From assembly GCA_030681635.1 (NCBI GenBank), contig JAUXRT010000216.1, positions 1 to 6,186 of the forward strand: DNA of 6,186 bases. The letters run 5' to 3'. Source of the DNA: Reyranella sp. Its GTDB lineage: Bacteria; Pseudomonadota; Alphaproteobacteria; Reyranellales; Reyranellaceae. The position numbers and the translations under genes were made by a program. Of this stretch, positions 5,699 to 6,186 are shown piece after piece (positions within the stretch are counted from its first letter, which is position 1; each line of letters starts with the position of its first letter). The notes below the pieces were generated by a model. The model ran no database searches and had not been told where the DNA came from. It saw nothing but the letters and a program-made list of their open reading frames with translations.

Positions 5699-6186
5699 AT
5701 GAACGTCTCCCCGCAAGCCCTTAAGCTCTACGACAAGGTGAAGTCGGTGATCCTGCCGGCCGAATGGTCCGAGTTCGCGCCCGATGTCGATGCCATCCTG
5801 GCGCTGAAGCGCGAGAAGAATGCCGTCATCCTGGCGCACAACTACCAGACGCCGGAGATCTTCCACGGCGTTGCCGATATCGTGGGCGACAGCCTGGCAC
5901 TCTCTCGCGAGGCGATGAAGACCGATGCCGATATCATCGTGCTGGCCGGCGTGCATTTCATGGCCGAGACGGCAAAGCTGCTCAATCCCTCGCGCACCGT
6001 CCTTATTCCCGATCTCCGGGCCGGTTGCTCGCTGGCCGAATCGATCACGGCCGCGGACGTGCGCCGGCTACGCCAGCGCTGGCCCGGCGTGCCGGTCGTC
6101 ACCTACGTCAACACCTCGGCGGCGGTGAAGGCCGAGAGCGACATCTGCTGCACCTCGGGCAACGCCAAAAAGATCGTCGAGAGCCT
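5699..6186 (+). CDS. nadA: Quinolinate synthase NadA (N-terminal part)
   Basis: The frame from ATG 5699 is open for 162 codons to the window edge, about half of a normal NadA. NadA is a cytoplasmic [4Fe-4S] enzyme that condenses iminoaspartate (from NadB) with dihydroxyacetone phosphate to quinolinate, the pyridine-ring precursor of NAD. Signature segments are ILAHNYQTPEIFHGVADIVG (44-63), GDSLALSREA (63-72), VLAGVHFMAETAKLLNP (81-97), IPDLRAGCSLAES (103-115) with Cys110 as the first of the three cluster cysteines, and TYVNTSAAVKAESD (135-148) followed by CCTSGNA (150-156). The other two cluster cysteines lie beyond the window. AGGTG at 5690-5694 is a modest ribosome binding site 4 bases before the ATG. 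Promoter and palindromic operators directly upstream indicate repression by a NAD-responsive factor. nadB and nadC probably follow, but are not visible. Confidence 0.96.
   Translation, partial: MNVSPQALKLYDKVKSVILPAEWSEFAPDVDAILALKREKNAVILAHNYQTPEIFHGVADIVGDSLALSREAMKTDADIIVLAGVHFMAETAKLLNPSRTVLIPDLRAGCSLAESITAADVRRLRQRWPGVPVVTYVNTSAAVKAESDICCTSGNAKKIVES

Noticed and set aside
5576..5956. N-terminal extension of the exported-protein gene to 5956
   Set aside because: It would run through the nadA promoter/operator and antisense to nadA, and would bury a clean signal peptide in mid-protein.

Overview
The window comes from a GC-rich bacterium, most likely an alphaproteobacterium. The reasons are the strong G/C bias at third codon positions, a regulator that looks like NadQ (a NAD-biosynthesis repressor family I know only from Alphaproteobacteria), and a secreted Cys-rich protein of a type common in Rhizobiales and Rhodospirillales. 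I cannot name the genus from sequence alone.

Layout. Bases 1-497 (minus) hold the N-terminal 165 codons of an amidohydrolase of the N-acyl-D-amino-acid deacylase family, cut by the window edge. A 79-base divergent gap follows. Then comes a compact plus-strand block (577-5039): an Old Yellow Enzyme-type FMN oxidoreductase, a class III CoA-transferase resembling 2-methylfumaryl-CoA isomerase (Mct), a class A FAD monooxygenase resembling 3-hydroxybenzoate 6-hydroxylase, and the Nudix-derived regulator nadQ. The junctions are a 4-nt overlap, a 14-nt overlap and a 5-nt gap, so the four genes are probably one transcript. A convergent minus-strand gene (5060-5575) encodes an exported protein with six cysteines after the signal peptide. 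Last is nadA (quinolinate synthase, 5699 to the edge), the first committed gene of de novo NAD synthesis from aspartate, also cut by the window.

The clearest regulatory signal is an A/T-rich island just before nadA (about 5631-5690). It contains a -35/-10 promoter and five ATGCTC/GAGCAT-type half-sites arranged as two ATGCTC-N5-GAGCAT palindromes, one of them on the predicted -10 box. This is a natural operator for the NadQ-type protein encoded about 660 bases upstream.

How the genes fit together. nadQ and the nadA operator look like a regulator-target pair. The three enzymes before nadQ (ene-reductase type, CoA-transferase type, aromatic hydroxylase type) resemble a small catabolic module for an aromatic or alicyclic acid. 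Its substrate cannot be read from sequence, and its link to NAD metabolism may be only that the regulator gene sits at its end, or that the flavoenzymes consume NAD(P)H. I found no mobile element, CRISPR array, tRNA or rRNA. No stretch over 300 bases lacks a gene.
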